This document shows, piece by piece, positions 1 through 11,597 of a stretch of 64,000 bases of DNA (position 1 is its first letter; each line of letters opens with the position of its first letter). The translations under genes were made by a program, and so were the position numbers. This DNA comes from Nymphalis io (lineage: Eukaryota > Arthropoda > Insecta > Lepidoptera > Nymphalidae): assembly GCF_905147045.1 (NCBI RefSeq), contig NC_065904.1:372001-436000 (forward strand), written 5' to 3'. Below the pieces are notes generated by a model, which was given only the letters and a program-made list of their open reading frames with translations, did not search any database and was not told where the DNA came from.

Positions 1-3000
1 AGATGCTAAAAACTGATAGTTTAAATGGATGCACTTAACACAAAAAAAAACTTAGATGGCTCTTATGAAACACGCGGCTTGAGACGGGGTGGGCCTAAAC
101 ACTATGCATAGGAACTTTAATCAAATAAGTACTTCTAGAAAAACGCAGTTAGTATAACTAACGATAAATCAAACAATTGCATTCAATACACTTCAATAAA
201 GTTCATTGTATTTCATAAATTAATAGACTAAAGGAAAACTGATGAAATTAAATTCATTATATTTTCTACTTTCGATCTGTACGAATTAAGGTGAAAATTA
301 AATAATATTATAGTCTAAATTTGATACAGCTTACCGTGTAATCTTTAAGCAATTATGGAATGTACACGAAGTCTTAATAAGGGTTATAATATTTTGCATA
401 CTTATTAATGTTTTGGTTTCAAGCCGTGACGTCAACCGTAGTATTATTTCTAGAATGTTCAAAGAACGCCATTGTGTTTTCGCGAAGCCTTTGTATCTCA
501 AAGCTATTGTTTCGGGAAAGTTTGCTGGATTTCGATCTTTGTGTTTAAAGAGACAACGCGACGCATTGTATGTGTAAGGCTAGGCATTATCATGGTATTT
601 TTTCCATAAAACTGCTATTAAAACTTTTCAGAACTAGACAATTCATGGTGCATAGTGCATATGTAGTGTTTTGTTATATTAATGAAAAAAAAACAATATT
701 CAAAAATTTAAAATAAGAATAAATTTTCGAATGGAATGCAAATCTTTTTAATTTGGCGTCCATCCGACACGAACTCTTTCATCGTCATTCTGAACTCTTA
801 TTTTATATTTAGTTAATTTGTAGAGCGTGTTGAAATTCTCATGTAACTAGAGTTTTGGAAGCACTTGTAAATCTTCAGTTACTTAGAGGCTACAGTCTGA
901 ATCGGTGGTAGTTTTACATTTAATTTAAAAAAAAAACAGATTAATATGGTGTTAAAATCTTTTTATTTAAACATCTATTTCAACAGTTGATGGTTCATAA
1001 AACAAAACCAAGAAAATAAAACACCAGAACCCCGCTACCATTATAAAATTTAACGTCTCGAATACGAAATTCGTTTGGTATTTATAATTAAGGTAAAAAT
1101 AATGTAAAGCCCGAGTACCCGGAGGCAACGGAGCAAAAAATTAAAATGTTTCCCCGGGCGCTCCCGTCTTGAAGTCGGAGTTCCTCTTGCGGCGAAATTC
1201 GAGGAAATTGTGCGAATGAATACGAAATAATGGCTCCGCGGCTGTGAGTCATTTCGTTACATTTTTGTGTTAGTAATATTATTATCGAAAAACGCCATGA
1301 CTTCGTTCGCATGCTTCCCTTAGAACAATAAAATAGTTATAAATAGAATATAAAAACTGTTAACAATTATAATTATATATATTTTTTAAGAAATATGTAA
1401 TCATTATAACTATGATTGGCAAAACAAATTAGCTACGCCTCGGCTCGATGTTGAGGATAATACCTCACGTCAAGTGGCTACGACATGCTAGAAGTATTTA
1501 ACAGTAACAGCTATAACATATTTATTCAAGTTACTATTGTAATAATGTATATGTATTTTATACAAAATACAAAAAAATGTCTTAGAAAATGAATGATTTC
1601 TAGAAAATTTGAACATAAACCCGGGCAAGAACAACTGAATTTTCATCTCGTGCTAAAGGGAAACAGCGTGAAGCTATTTGAATCATTTACAGGCTTCTAA
1701 AAGATTTCATGAATATTAAAAACTATAATATAACGAAGTGTAACCTATTAACTGTACGCGTGAACAAAAGGGGAAGCGTCTTTTATTAATAAATTTTACA
1801 GTTTTATTCAAATTAAAAAAAAAAAAATGTAAAACTCAGGGAACGTTGTTACCATCATATGTTATCACTAATTGGTAACAGGTGTTATCAGATAAAACGG
1901 AATAGCCTTAAAGCCTTCGAATAATCAATATATTATATGCCATGCACACATCAGACCAAGTATGATTGCTGATTAAATTCATTTAAAATATATGCACGTA
2001 ATAATGCCAAATACGGCCGCTAGATGTCGCACAACTCTACTTACTTGGGCGAAAATGGATTCTTGAAATCAGTGTTTCTTACAACTTTTCTTTCCCGCTA
2101 CGTCGTTTGAAATAAACATATAGAATACTGTTAGCTGTAAGGATGCTGACAGACGAACTACTCGTAATCAAGATTAACTAGCTAACAAATGGCGTCATCG
2201 TGATTTAAAGGCACCGACAGACTGACAATGACGGGTTAAAATTTTTGTTTTATTTTGTCTACGAATTAATGTATCTTTGTTTCATAAAAGACTTTTTTGT
2301 CGACTTTTAATTCGTTATCTGAATTCAGCCTAAGAACTGTAATAGTATAATCTTTGCTAATATTATAAATGCGAAAGTGAGTTTGTCTGTTACGCTATCA
2401 CGACTTAACTACTCAAACGATCATTATAAAGTTGTGCATACACGTTCCCAGGAGCACAGAAAAGTAACACACACACAGGATACCACATATTATACATTTG
2501 AAATGGACTGTGTGTGTTCATGTAAAAACCGTTAGGTAACCATAAAGACATTAAGCACAACGTTTCTTAATTATTATTTTTTATTTACAATTAATCAGTT
2601 TTAAAAGATTACCTTCCAGAAAAAGTAAAATATACCATGTAGGTATATATAAGTTTTAGAACAATCATTTATATTTTAACTAACAAACGTTAATATGGAA
2701 AAATGACAATATTCTTATATATTTAAATTGATTGAAAATGAATCTACAAATTCAAAATACAAATCTAAAAGTATTGAATAAATTGTAATAATAAATATTG
2801 CGTGAGTCGACTGTTGACTTCAACCATTGAACAGTTGCAAGCTGCAGTCCGTTTGTTGGCGCCCTAGGCACGAGTGTATTGATCAATGACAGCTATACTT
2901 TATTGCATAAAAAATACAGTACTAATTGAAATAGCAACCATACATTATTACAATAAGGTAGGATCACGTTTCTTTTTATATAATTAATGTTCATTCGCCT

Positions 3001-3202
3001 TTTTAATTTAAATCAAATGATATTTATGACCGGCCAGCACAGTCATGTCAGGACGGCCGATCAGGCACAGTGAAGTACAGTTGCGTGTATTTTTATTTGA
3101 ATTATCGTTTACAAAACAAAATAAATTATTTTAAGTGATCAAAGCCAATGTCAGGCTCTTACGACTAATCATTTAACAGTTTGTGGAATGATGATAATAT
3201 TC
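1..3202. other. AT-rich non-coding stretch upstream of the first SINE
   Basis: No convincing exon is visible on either strand. The stretch holds a family E repeat (2350-2480), an isolated AGATGTCGC motif at 2022-2030, an ATGCAAAT octamer at 736-743 and weak LINE-tail-like sequence around 900-930. The upstream part of the Prickle PET exon group should lie in this direction but is not recognisable here. Confidence 0.5.
2350..2480 (+). repeat. Interspersed repeat family E, copy 1
   Basis: The start 'aatattataaatgcgaaagt' followed by a 'gttacgctatcacgacttaa' block is shared with copies near 20607 and 53720. This is a short repeat common in Lepidoptera. No coding capacity is visible, and I cannot assign it to a named superfamily. 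Confidence 0.6.
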
Positions 3203-3526
3203 AAATTAGTAGTAAGTAACAGCCTGTTAATGTCCCACTACTGGGCTAAGGCCTCCTCTCCCTTTTGAGGAGAAGGTTTGGAGCTTATTCCACCACGCTG
3301 CTCCAATGCGGGTTAGTAGAACACACATGTGGCATAATTTCAATGAAATTAGACACATGCAGGTTTCCTCACGATGTTTTCCTTTCCGTCAATGAGATGA
3401 ATTATAAACACAAATTAAGCACATGAAAATTCAGTGGTGCTTGCCCGGGCTTGAACCCACGATCATCGGTATGTATGTATGTAACCACTAGGCCATCTCG
3501 ACTTTTTTTTTGACTCGAAATTAGTA
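3203..3526 (-). mobile_element. SINE family A, full-length copy
   Basis: The copy is read on the minus strand, with its tail at 3216 and its tRNA-like head ending at 3502 (complement of gccgagatggcc). A 9-bp direct repeat, aaattagta, lies at 3203-3211 and 3518-3526 and is a plausible target-site duplication. The head contains a small (tatg)n expansion at about 3470-3484 that interrupts the tRNA-like region, so this copy is unlikely to be transcribed by Pol III. Confidence 0.85.
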
Positions 3527-4249
3527 ATCTTACTGAATATGGAACTCTGATTGGTTGCCAATTACGTTATCGACTGCCATCGACCAATGGAATTAAATTA
3601 AAGTAATGATAGATAACATTGTATTGCTTTGTCCATTAGATCTCAAATTTCGTGTTTAACAGCACGATGACATTCTAAGAAGTGCTTTTTTTGGGCGAAT
3701 GTGACATAACGTCAATGCTATTTTCATTCTTAAAATAAAAAAAAACTTACAACTTATTTGAACCTAGAACCCATTCCAGATAATCCTGTGACGTCATCCT
3801 ACAGCATGTCACTATCATTCTTTACTTCAGGATAAAAAAAAAGTTTAACTTCAACCTATTAATATCTCTATTAAAGTGTTTTAATTCCTACATTGAAAAC
3901 ATATAAAGTACACAAGTCCACATTGTCTTATTTCAGTATTGTTATTATTTAAACCGTGCTAGATAGAACCACAAAGACAACAAACACCCTATTCACTTTT
4001 AATATAAAGTCTGACAATTCGAAGCACGTACACTTTTCATTAGAGCGTCTTCATTAAATAAAACAACAACGGGGAGCATTATTATGGCAATTTATTTTCT
4101 TTATCTCACGACTTAGTGAACAAACCTATTGGATTAATGTAATATATCATATATTTACGTGACTATAATACGATACAGAAATGGAAGTTGTCGACAGGAG
4201 TTATATGCGATTATGTATAGTGGAGTGAGAGTATATAATGTATAAGTCG
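3527..4249. other. AT-rich non-coding stretch
   Basis: I see no gene or repeat that I can recognise here. Confidence 0.4.
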
Positions 4250-4412
4250 TAGTAGGTCTAGGTACCCACTCATCAGATATTATAGCGCTCAACAGCAATA
4301 CTTGATATTGTTGCGTTCCGGTTTTAAGGGTGAGTGAGCCAGTGTAACAAGTACAAGGGACATAATATATGAGTTCTCAAGGTTGGTAGCGCATTGGTGA
4401 TGTAAGTAATAG
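4250..4412 (-). repeat. Interspersed repeat family B, partial copy
   Basis: It has the family signatures 'acccactcatcagatatt', 'gttccggtttt', 'gggtgagtgagccagtgtaa' and 'caagggacata' in the same order as the more complete copies at 32886 and 36706. The part corresponding to the sense 5' end is missing. Confidence 0.8.
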
Positions 4413-5374
4413 TTCATATTATAATAGATAAATCTACATTAGTCATCCAGTAATACATCACACACAACAAGTATGTCTTCCCTGATTGTAAATTTCTTTT
4501 ATTTTTTTGTATCTAAATATATATATGTTAGATACATATATATATATATATATACAACCAGATAAAAAAAATTAATAAATGATAACATACCTGGAGATTA
4601 ATCTTATCGGTTTAAAGCAGTTTCGAATAAAAATATAAAATATATAAAGTAATATCAATTAAGAGCAATTATTTGAAAAAAAAAATCATTTATCTCGTTG
4701 AGTTTCTTTCGACGGTTTTTTTCAGGTCTACGGTATTTTTTCCTAAAAGGTGATAGCTTTCAATCAACAAACTAACGGTAATAATATTGAATATTTTTAT
4801 TTTGCCCTAAAACAGAAAAATATAAACTTCGCTATAGTTTTTTTATATAAATATATTGTAAGCAAATTTTCGTATTATGCTTATACAAAGCAATAATGAT
4901 TGACAAATTCTTTAAACAATATAATGCAATTAGGTTGCGCAAGCGCATCCAACAACCTTATTACGAAACACTAAGTGTTACACCATAAGATAACATTACA
5001 ATACTTGCCGTGTGTGCTTGAACAATTTAAAATCACTTCGAGCTTTACAAACGTTGTCTTCACCAGAATGCTATAATGATTGAAGTACGAGTTTTTTAAA
5101 CAATTTCTTCTCTAACGAATGAGGTTCAAAGTGCTTCTGAAACGATTTACCCCTCCTGGACGGAAAATATAGTAAGCGCCAAAAGCCTTATATCGTTATA
5201 AAATATGTGTTGAATCAAATCCTTGAAGATAAAATATAGTTTACATACAATATTTTATTTATAACTATAAAAATTAAAAAAGGTCAGCAATTTTGCTTTA
5301 TACCCTCTTAAATCTGTGATACTTGACCTTAAGTTCTGCAAATTGCTGTCAAAAGCATAATTAGATCTTGCGAT
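4413..5374. other. AT-rich non-coding stretch with TA microsatellites
   Basis: Short (TA)n runs occur around 4515-4553. Nothing else is recognisable. Confidence 0.4.
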
Positions 5375-5737
5375 AAGTGATATGTATAGTAACTGCCTGT
5401 GAATATCCCACTGCTGGGCTAAGGCCTCCTCTCCCTTTTTGAGGAGAAGGTTTGGAACTTATTCTACCACGCTGCTCCAATGCGGGTTGGTGAAATACAC
5501 ATGTGGCAGTATTTCAATGAAATCAGACACATACTGGCCTCCTCACGATGTTTGCCTTTACCGTAAGCACGAGGTGAATTATAAACACAAATTAAGCACA
5601 TGAAAATTCAGTGGTGCTTGCCCGGGCTTGAACCAACGATCATCGGTTAAGATTCACGCGTTCTAACTACTAGGCCATCTCGGCTATAATAAATAAAAAA
5701 TATATATGGTGATATGTTATATATAAAGTGATATGTA
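5375..5737 (-). mobile_element. SINE family A next to the first PET exon
   Basis: The SINE body spans 5388-5684 on the minus strand, with tail at the left and head (gccgagatggcc complement) at the right. A perfect 12-bp direct repeat, aagtgatatgta, sits at 5375-5386 and 5726-5737, but the right copy is 42 bp beyond the head, across an AT-rich filler. The element therefore either carries extra 5' sequence or the repeat is coincidental. The element ends only about 76 bp before the splice acceptor of the Prickle exon. Confidence 0.8.
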
Positions 5738-5760
5738 ATGTTATTCATTAATGATTTCAG

Positions 5761-5874
5761 GTCCATCTCTACTTCTCAGCGTTGCCAGAAGACAAGGTCC
5801 CTTATGTGAACAGCGTCGGCGAGCGGTACCGTCTCAAGCAGCTGTTGCAACAGTTACCTCCACAGGACAATGAG
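5761..5874 (+). CDS. pk: Prickle-type protein, PET domain exon (N-terminal part)
   Basis: This is an internal exon of 38 codons, phase 0 at both ends, preceded by the acceptor 'atgatttcag' and followed by the donor gag|gtatac. It reads through YFSALPEDKVPYVNSVGE and then RYRLKQLLQQLPPQDNE. This is the conserved first half of the PET domain of Prickle and Espinas, which act in planar cell polarity signalling at the plasma membrane opposite Frizzled/Dishevelled. It joins seamlessly to the next exon at 6547, giving LPPQDNE-VRYCH, as in family members. A second donor with the identical context gag|gtatac lies 15 nt downstream at 5890 and would add five in-frame codons. Assignment to prickle rather than its paralogue espinas is likely but not proven. 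Confidence 0.9.
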
Positions 5875-6546
5875 GTATACCGTAGGGAGGTATACACGAA
5901 TTGACGACCAATGATCTTTTAAAATATAATAATTAGCCTTAAGAATTAGAAGTTTTCCCTTGTATGTAATTCATTTTAATTGAAAACAATCATTTTTGTT
6001 TCACATACGTGTCAAGTATAGTAGCAGTTACAGCTAATAAACATTAACAACCCGTTTCGTTTTTATTTCTTAGGTGTCGTTTTGTAAGACACTGGAATAT
6101 AAATTTATGTCAAACTTCATGCCACAATCGGTTTTTGATTCAATAATGAAATCCTCTTATTTGAGGAATAAAGCTCATTCCGCTATTCTTCAGTACATAG
6201 GAAAATATTCGCAGGATTGACAAAATTATCTCTTTTTTATTATATAGGTAGGCAAACTGGCCATTAGCTAGCTGATGGTAAGCGGTCACCACCGCACATA
6301 TAAATTGGCGCTGTAAGAAGGTTAATGCTATGTCCCTTGTGCCTATAGTTGCACTGGCTCACTCACCCTTCAAACCAAAACACAACAATCCTAATTATTG
6401 CAATTGAGCGAAAGAATATCTGATGAGTGGTACCTACCCGCTTGTAATAGGCTTGCACAAACCCCTACCAAAATGTAAAGCTTTTCAGAGGTCAGCTTAG
6501 CTCGAATATAATATGTAATTGTGATCATTTCGGTCTAATGTTCCAG
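5875..6546 (+). other. Intron between the two PET exons (672 bp)
   Basis: It starts gtatac and ends 'aatgttccag'. Its 3' third is occupied by a family B repeat (6247-6480) that stops about 65 bp before the acceptor. The rest is AT-rich with no other recognisable feature. Confidence 0.85.
6247..6480 (+). repeat. Interspersed repeat family B inside the PET intron
   Basis: In order, it shows 'gctgatggtaagcggtcacc', 'cttgtgcctatagttgcact', 'ggctcactcacccttcaaac', 'atctgatgagtggtacctac' and 'gcttgcacaaacccctacca'. This is the plus-strand version of the copies at 32886 and 36706, with a deletion after the first 50 bp. Confidence 0.8.
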
Positions 6547-6675
6547 GTCCGCTACTGCCACGCATTGTCTGATGAAGAACGCAAGGAGCTCAGGTTATTC
6601 AGCGCCCAGAGGAAACGGGAAGCCCTTGGCAGAGGACAAGCACGACAGCTGCATGCGCCTGCGCCTTGCGATAGG
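6547..6675 (+). CDS. pk: Prickle-type protein, PET domain exon (C-terminal part)
   Basis: This exon has 43 codons and is phase 0. It begins after the acceptor 'gttccag' and ends before a consensus gtaagt donor at 6676. It encodes VRYCHALSDEERKELRLFSA, then QRKREALGRG and QARQLHAPAPCDR. The run 'RKELRLFSAQRKREALGRG' is a hallmark of the end of the PET domain in Prickle proteins, and CDR is where the first LIM zinc-binding domain should start. The ATG at 6538 lies in the intron and is not a start. No LIM exon was recognisable downstream, so the following intron is very long, or the exons are short and were missed. Confidence 0.92.
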
Positions 6676-9006
6676 GTAAGTACTTCATGTATTTATACCC
6701 TAAGACATATACTATTGCTTTTATAAATTATAGAAAACGTAACATGTATTTAATAATTTGAAGTCTGAGATAGACACCAAAAAATCGCAAAACAAAATTT
6801 ATGCAGAGTCTGTGAGCCAAGACAAACTCACATATCGAGTGTCGATATCGTCTGTAGAATAAGCTAAAATATGTGACATGCGATTCATCACGTAATCAAC
6901 TAAACTACCAAACTAAATCGGCGTGTCGAATTGAATAATTTTAACTTCAGTATAGTTTGAAATCGCTTTGACAATTATCGAGTGCACATGTCGAATCGCC
7001 AACCGAAACTTGACAAAGTAATTATGTCTATAATACAGGAATATAACGTACTGCCTAAATACACAGGCATTGTAAAAGTATAAAATAAAGTTTGTACAAG
7101 GCGGATGCGGAATACCATGGGTTCTAAGGTGTTATGTATCTCGTTCCTATAATTACAGACTCGCTCACGTTCCAATCGGAATACTAGCTCATCGTCAGTA
7201 ATTATGTTTGCTGATTGTGAAATAACTTCACGTAAGAGAAGAGTGGATAAACTGTACTTCATGAATCTATCAATATACAGTTGATTTAATATATTTAATT
7301 TTTTAAATTACTCGTCGATGATTAATTTATCTAATACTTCGTTTCATAATTCAATAATATTTTAAATATATATAATGGAAATTCGTTGATTTTTAATGGA
7401 ACATGACGAATAGAACTCATACTTAATATTTCATAGTATATATTACATACATATAATATACAATTAATATAACAATATTTTAGACGGCGTGCTTCTGCTT
7501 TAAATTTGTAATGTGTATTTTGTTCTTTTTATTTTGATATTTGTATTTTATAAAAATGTCTGTATATGAAAATGAATATATTTATATTGAATTATTAATA
7601 TACATAGACATATTAGATACAGAATTGAAGCAACATGTCAAGTTCAATTATCTCCCATTAGATTTCATTCAGGATAAAATATAACACTACCCTTCAACGA
7701 TTTCATTTATCTCATATGTAACTATTTAATTACAGAAAGTCCACTGCAAAAGTGAGAAAGATGTCAATTGGATGTTTTATTGAAACAATGTCTTAAATGT
7801 TCGGTACATAATAATCTGCAGTCGATGCCAATCTCTCGAGGAATTTGTTATCTGTCTCAATATCATAAAGTAAATATAATAAAATAATTCGGTAAATTCG
7901 ATTTGGAGAAATCGCGCTAGTCGTTTATGAGTCGCTAAATATAAATTAAAATAAAAGACAAAAGCGTCCACATATAATATCGTTCTTTCTTTGCAGTCAC
8001 TTAAATAATAAATAAATTACAACATGACTCTTAGCTTACCCCTATCTCACTCTCGTGAAATGCAATCAGTTGTTTCATAAAAACTAATTACAAAATGTCT
8101 TCTCTATAGCCGCGTAATTAGATTAGGATCGGAAGAGGAATTTCTCTAACCGCTAATCGACGATTAAAATAATTTCAATGCATTAAAACTTCTCTGAAAG
8201 CAACTGTCTGTCTTATGAACTGTTATTTGCTTACCACAAATTGTTAGTTTTCATTCACAATGTGTGGTGTAATTGTGCTCACTATACTTATTGTAAACCG
8301 TAACTATGATTGTTGCCTTAATAAGCCACCAATGTCCCATTGATGGGAAATCTAGAGGATTCGATCCCGGTCTTTTTTTCTAATCCCGGGATATCGGAAT
8401 TACACACGATATAAAAAAAGTAGTGTATATAATACGAATCAGCTGTTTTTATTATTTTCAATGACAAAATAACTGAATATTCATAAAATAATGACGCGCA
8501 ATTTTGTATTTATTTCATTTTTACCAATCCCGAAAATCTCGAAGGACACATTTAATCTGGATAATTCTGGATCCCGGGATCATCGAGTTATTGTCTCTTG
8601 CGTTCTCAGTTAGAGCGTATTCCACCCAGCTACTTCACCACGGTTTTCCATATATTTACAAGTGGTCGAACTTTATTTGACTGAGCACGAGATTAATTCT
8701 AAGACTCTGAGCGACTGGCCCGGATTCCAATCCGCGACCTTCGCTTCAGGTTCACGCGTCTATCCAATCACACGATAGATATCGAGTCTCATCAGCCACA
8801 TACCTAATAATATGAGTTGTCATAATGTTATCATATTGTTTTAATCTACCTGTCTGCCGCTGGTGACGAGTCTACGTGCAAAGTTTAAAAATTAACGGCC
8901 TCACTTATAAACGCTTAATCATATTAATATTACCACACTTAGGCGAGGACTTCTTTTTTTAAATTAAAATCGAACCTCTACATTCCCTCTAGCTTTAATT
9001 ATATTT
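6676..9006. other. Start of long intron, AT-rich, with a degraded SINE A
   Basis: The stretch begins at the PET exon donor. No exon is visible. About 8601-8780 reads like an old minus-strand SINE A (weak matches to the 'gagcttattccaccacgctg' region and to 'ggttcacgcgtc'). The palindrome atcccgggat occurs at 8383-8392 and again at 8571-8580, possibly from an old repeat. Confidence 0.45.
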
Positions 9007-9122
9007 AAATTATCAAAGGAGAAGGTTTTGGAGCTTATTCCACCACGCTGCTTCAATGCCTTTAGCCCAGCAGTGGGATATTCACAGGCTGTTACGGATT
9101 ACGGATTACGGAAATTATCAAA
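9007..9122 (+). mobile_element. Short SINE A insertion with inverted 5' part (twin-primed)
   Basis: A perfect 11-bp duplication, aaattatcaaa (9007-9017 and 9112-9122), brackets two SINE A pieces in opposite orientation. The first, 9018-9059, is the minus-strand middle of the element (ggagaaggttttggagctta and on). The second, 9060-9096, is the plus-strand 3' end (ctttagcccagcagtgggat and on). The tail is 'gttacggattacggattacg', a short tandem repeat. Inversion of the 5' segment within one target-site duplication is the classic outcome of twin priming during target-primed reverse transcription. Confidence 0.85.
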
Positions 9123-10032
9123 ATCGTCTTACAATCTGCGAAGCTATCGAGGAATAGAATAAAAATAGGCTTAATATATAATCTCCTTTTTGAAGTCGAC
9201 TGACAATATTAACAACATTCATCAACAAACTGTGCCAGCATCACTGAAAAAAAAAAACAAAATCTTCAAACATAAGTAATTGTTGCAGTGAAGTGAAAAA
9301 ATGGTTTAATTTAGACCTCATTTGAATGCGAGTCGGAGCTAATCCGACGTCCCGTATAATACAGATGTTAACACCTCTCTTTATCTTGATTCAGATAAGG
9401 GTGAGACTCGAACGTAGAGCGATTTTGTCGCACGAGCGATTTTGATTAGCGTTATGATTGTGTGTTATAGATATAAAGTTACGATTTATATACAATAAAA
9501 TCTCATTTCGTATTTATATTTTTTCTGTTTAAACTTTAAGAAAAGATTAAAATAAGATTAATAATAAAGTATTAAATGCGTCAACATGTTTTTCAACTTA
9601 AACGAAAGAATAAAGATTTTTTAAATCATATATTTTTTTTTAAATTTAAGATAGATATCTTAAGCTCACGTTTTTAATAATTCAATAATTTCGTAATAAA
9701 CATTCAACATTTAGAAGAGGCCAGTCAAAAAAAATTGTCGTTTTTAAAAGTAAGCAATTTTATATTTACTTCAAAAATCAACATTAACTTACATAATTAA
9801 TAAAAAAAATAGTAACAAAAGAAAGACCTTATGTAAAAACTAAACCGCTTCCGCTACCGCTTCCCGCGCCTTCTATCTCCATAGCCACGCGTCGTTTCAA
9901 CGTCGTCGCCATATGATTTATTTGTAGCGGAATTAAAACTCTTCGCTTCATCGCTACCAATTAATCAAAGCGCCCCGCGTCGATTACAACTGACATAGCT
10001 GTATCGCTTGCAATATTTTTGCCGCCAATATT
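9123..10032. other. Non-coding stretch ending in a GC-richer block
   Basis: It is mostly AT-rich. From about 9838 to 10020 the sequence is clearly more GC-rich (for example 'ccgcttccgctaccgcttcc' and 'aaagcgccccgcgtcgatta'). No ORF with family signals is visible, so it may be a regulatory block. Confidence 0.35.
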
Positions 10033-10346
10033 AAGGGCAAACAGTAACAGTCTCAGAATGTCCTACTGCTGGGCTAAGGCCTCCTCTCCTTTTTTGAGGA
10101 GACGGTTTGGAGCTTATTCCACCACGCTGCTCCAATGCGGGTTAGTGGAATACACATGTGGCAGAATTTCAGTGAAATTAACACATGCAGGTTTCCTCAC
10201 GATGTTTTCCTTCACCATCAAGTACAAGATGAATTATAATCACAAATTAAGCACATGAAAATTCAGTGGCGCTTGCCCGGGTTTGAACCCGCGATCATCG
10301 GTTAATTGGTGCAACGGTTAGCACTTTGGACTCTGAAGGGCAAACA
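10033..10346 (-). mobile_element. SINE A carrying an antisense tRNA-Gln fragment, with target-site duplication
   Basis: A minus-strand SINE A (tail near 10042) loses its usual tRNA-like head after 'gatcatcggttaa' at about 10304. In place of the head is a 32-bp stretch (10306-10337) that matches the D arm and anticodon arm of tRNA-Gln in plus orientation. An 11-bp duplication, aagggcaaaca, flanks the composite (10033-10043 and 10336-10346), so both parts inserted together. Confidence 0.8.
10306..10337 (+). pseudogene. tRNA-Gln(CUG) fragment joined to a SINE
   Basis: The sequence 'tggtgcaacggttagcactt' continuing 'tggactctgaa' fits the D arm and anticodon arm of an animal tRNA-Gln, with CTG in the anticodon position of 'gactctgaa'. 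The acceptor stem, variable loop and T arm are absent, so it is not a functional tRNA gene. It lies antisense to the SINE it is fused with. Confidence 0.7.
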
Positions 10347-10939
10347 CTACTTAAAAATATATTAAATAATTTTAAATTGTTTTAAAACTTTATATTTTTT
10401 AAATTATAGTATCATTTTAAAATCGACTTTAATAGAACGTAAATACGTACTTCTATTCAAACCAATAAGACATTTATTGGCATTGGTCGGTATTCACTCT
10501 TGGTTTTATTGTTTTCTGATAAAGTTTTGCAATTATTTTAACACAGTTACGTCGGGTCGTTACCTCAGACAATAATAATAAATAACATACATAACAAAAA
10601 TATAATTTTATAGACAATGATAAACCTCTTTAATCATTAAGTTTCATTATGTTTCATTATTTACATAATATACGATATTGATTTTAAATAAACAACTCGA
10701 CGTAATAAAAATTCCCAAATTGCCAACGACGCACTTTCACCTTTAAATGTTTTAGTACTATAATTTGTAAAGTTGAAAATTAATTTGATTCAAACCTGAC
10801 CCCCGGTCTCTCGTGTCATTAGAAATTATCCAGACGGTTACGAATTAAGATGAAAAAATCTTTTACAAATGTAGACATAAGACAAGACTTCCTAATTATA
10901 TTTTTATACAACACATACATATTAAGATAAGTTTTTAGT
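10347..10939. other. AT-rich non-coding stretch
   Basis: Nothing is recognisable here. Confidence 0.4.
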
Positions 10940-11075
10940 AGTAAAGTAGTGTATTTCTTGCCGGTTCTTCTCGGTAGAATCTTCATTCCCAACCGGTGGT
11001 AGCTTTACACTAATAACATGACGATTCAAAAGTACCTTATGAGCCTTCTTGAATAAATAATTATTTGATTTCATT
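10940..11075 (+). repeat. 3' tail of a non-LTR retrotransposon
   Basis: It contains 'tttcttgccggttcttctcg', 'accggtggtagctttacact' and 'cttgaataaataattatttg'. The ending resembles the region around 20786-20915 (ttcttgccgag and 'cctacttgaataaagtatag'). No coding part of the LINE remains. Confidence 0.6.
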
Positions 11076-11265
11076 TACTACCATTATTTAAATTATAATA
11101 TTATTAAAGTAATACTTTGTTATTCTTATTATTTTACGGTATATAGGAAATATTTACTAAGTTCTTCGGTTACTACGCCGGTTCTTCTCACGTCTTGATG
11201 TTATAACTATCAAAAAGAAATTCAATATCGTAAAAATATATATAATTTTAATAATAAATGAGTCC

Positions 11266-11597
11266 GTATACTCGGAAAAAAAAGCCGAGATGGCCCAGTG
11301 GTTCGAACGCGTGAATCTTAACCGATGATCGTGGGTTCAAACCCGGGCAAGCACCACTGAATTTTTATGTGCTTAATTTGTGTTTATAATTCATCTCGTG
11401 CTTGACGGTGAAGGAAAACATCGTGAGGAATCCTGCATGTGTCTAATTTCATTGAAATCCCGCCACATGTGTATTCTACCAACCCGCATTGGAGCAGCTT
11501 GGTGGAATAAGCTCCAAACCTTCTCCTCAAAAGGGAGAGGAGGCCTTAGCCCAGCAGTGGGACATTAACAGGCTGTTACTGTACTGTATACTCGGAA
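11266..11597 (+). mobile_element. SINE family A, full-length with 12-bp TSD
   Basis: The target-site duplication gtatactcggaa is perfect at 11266-11277 and 11586-11597. The head, from 11284, contains a tRNA-like A box (gatggcccagtgg) and B box (gggttcaaaccc). The body ends in the family 3' block (ggccttagcccagcagtggg and acattaacaggctgttactg). Open frames inside it are not genes. Confidence 0.95.

Noticed and set aside
11284..11360. tRNA gene-like segment with A and B boxes (also in other SINE copies)
   Set aside because: The cloverleaf is not intact and the sequence continues into the SINE body. It is a tRNA-derived promoter head.
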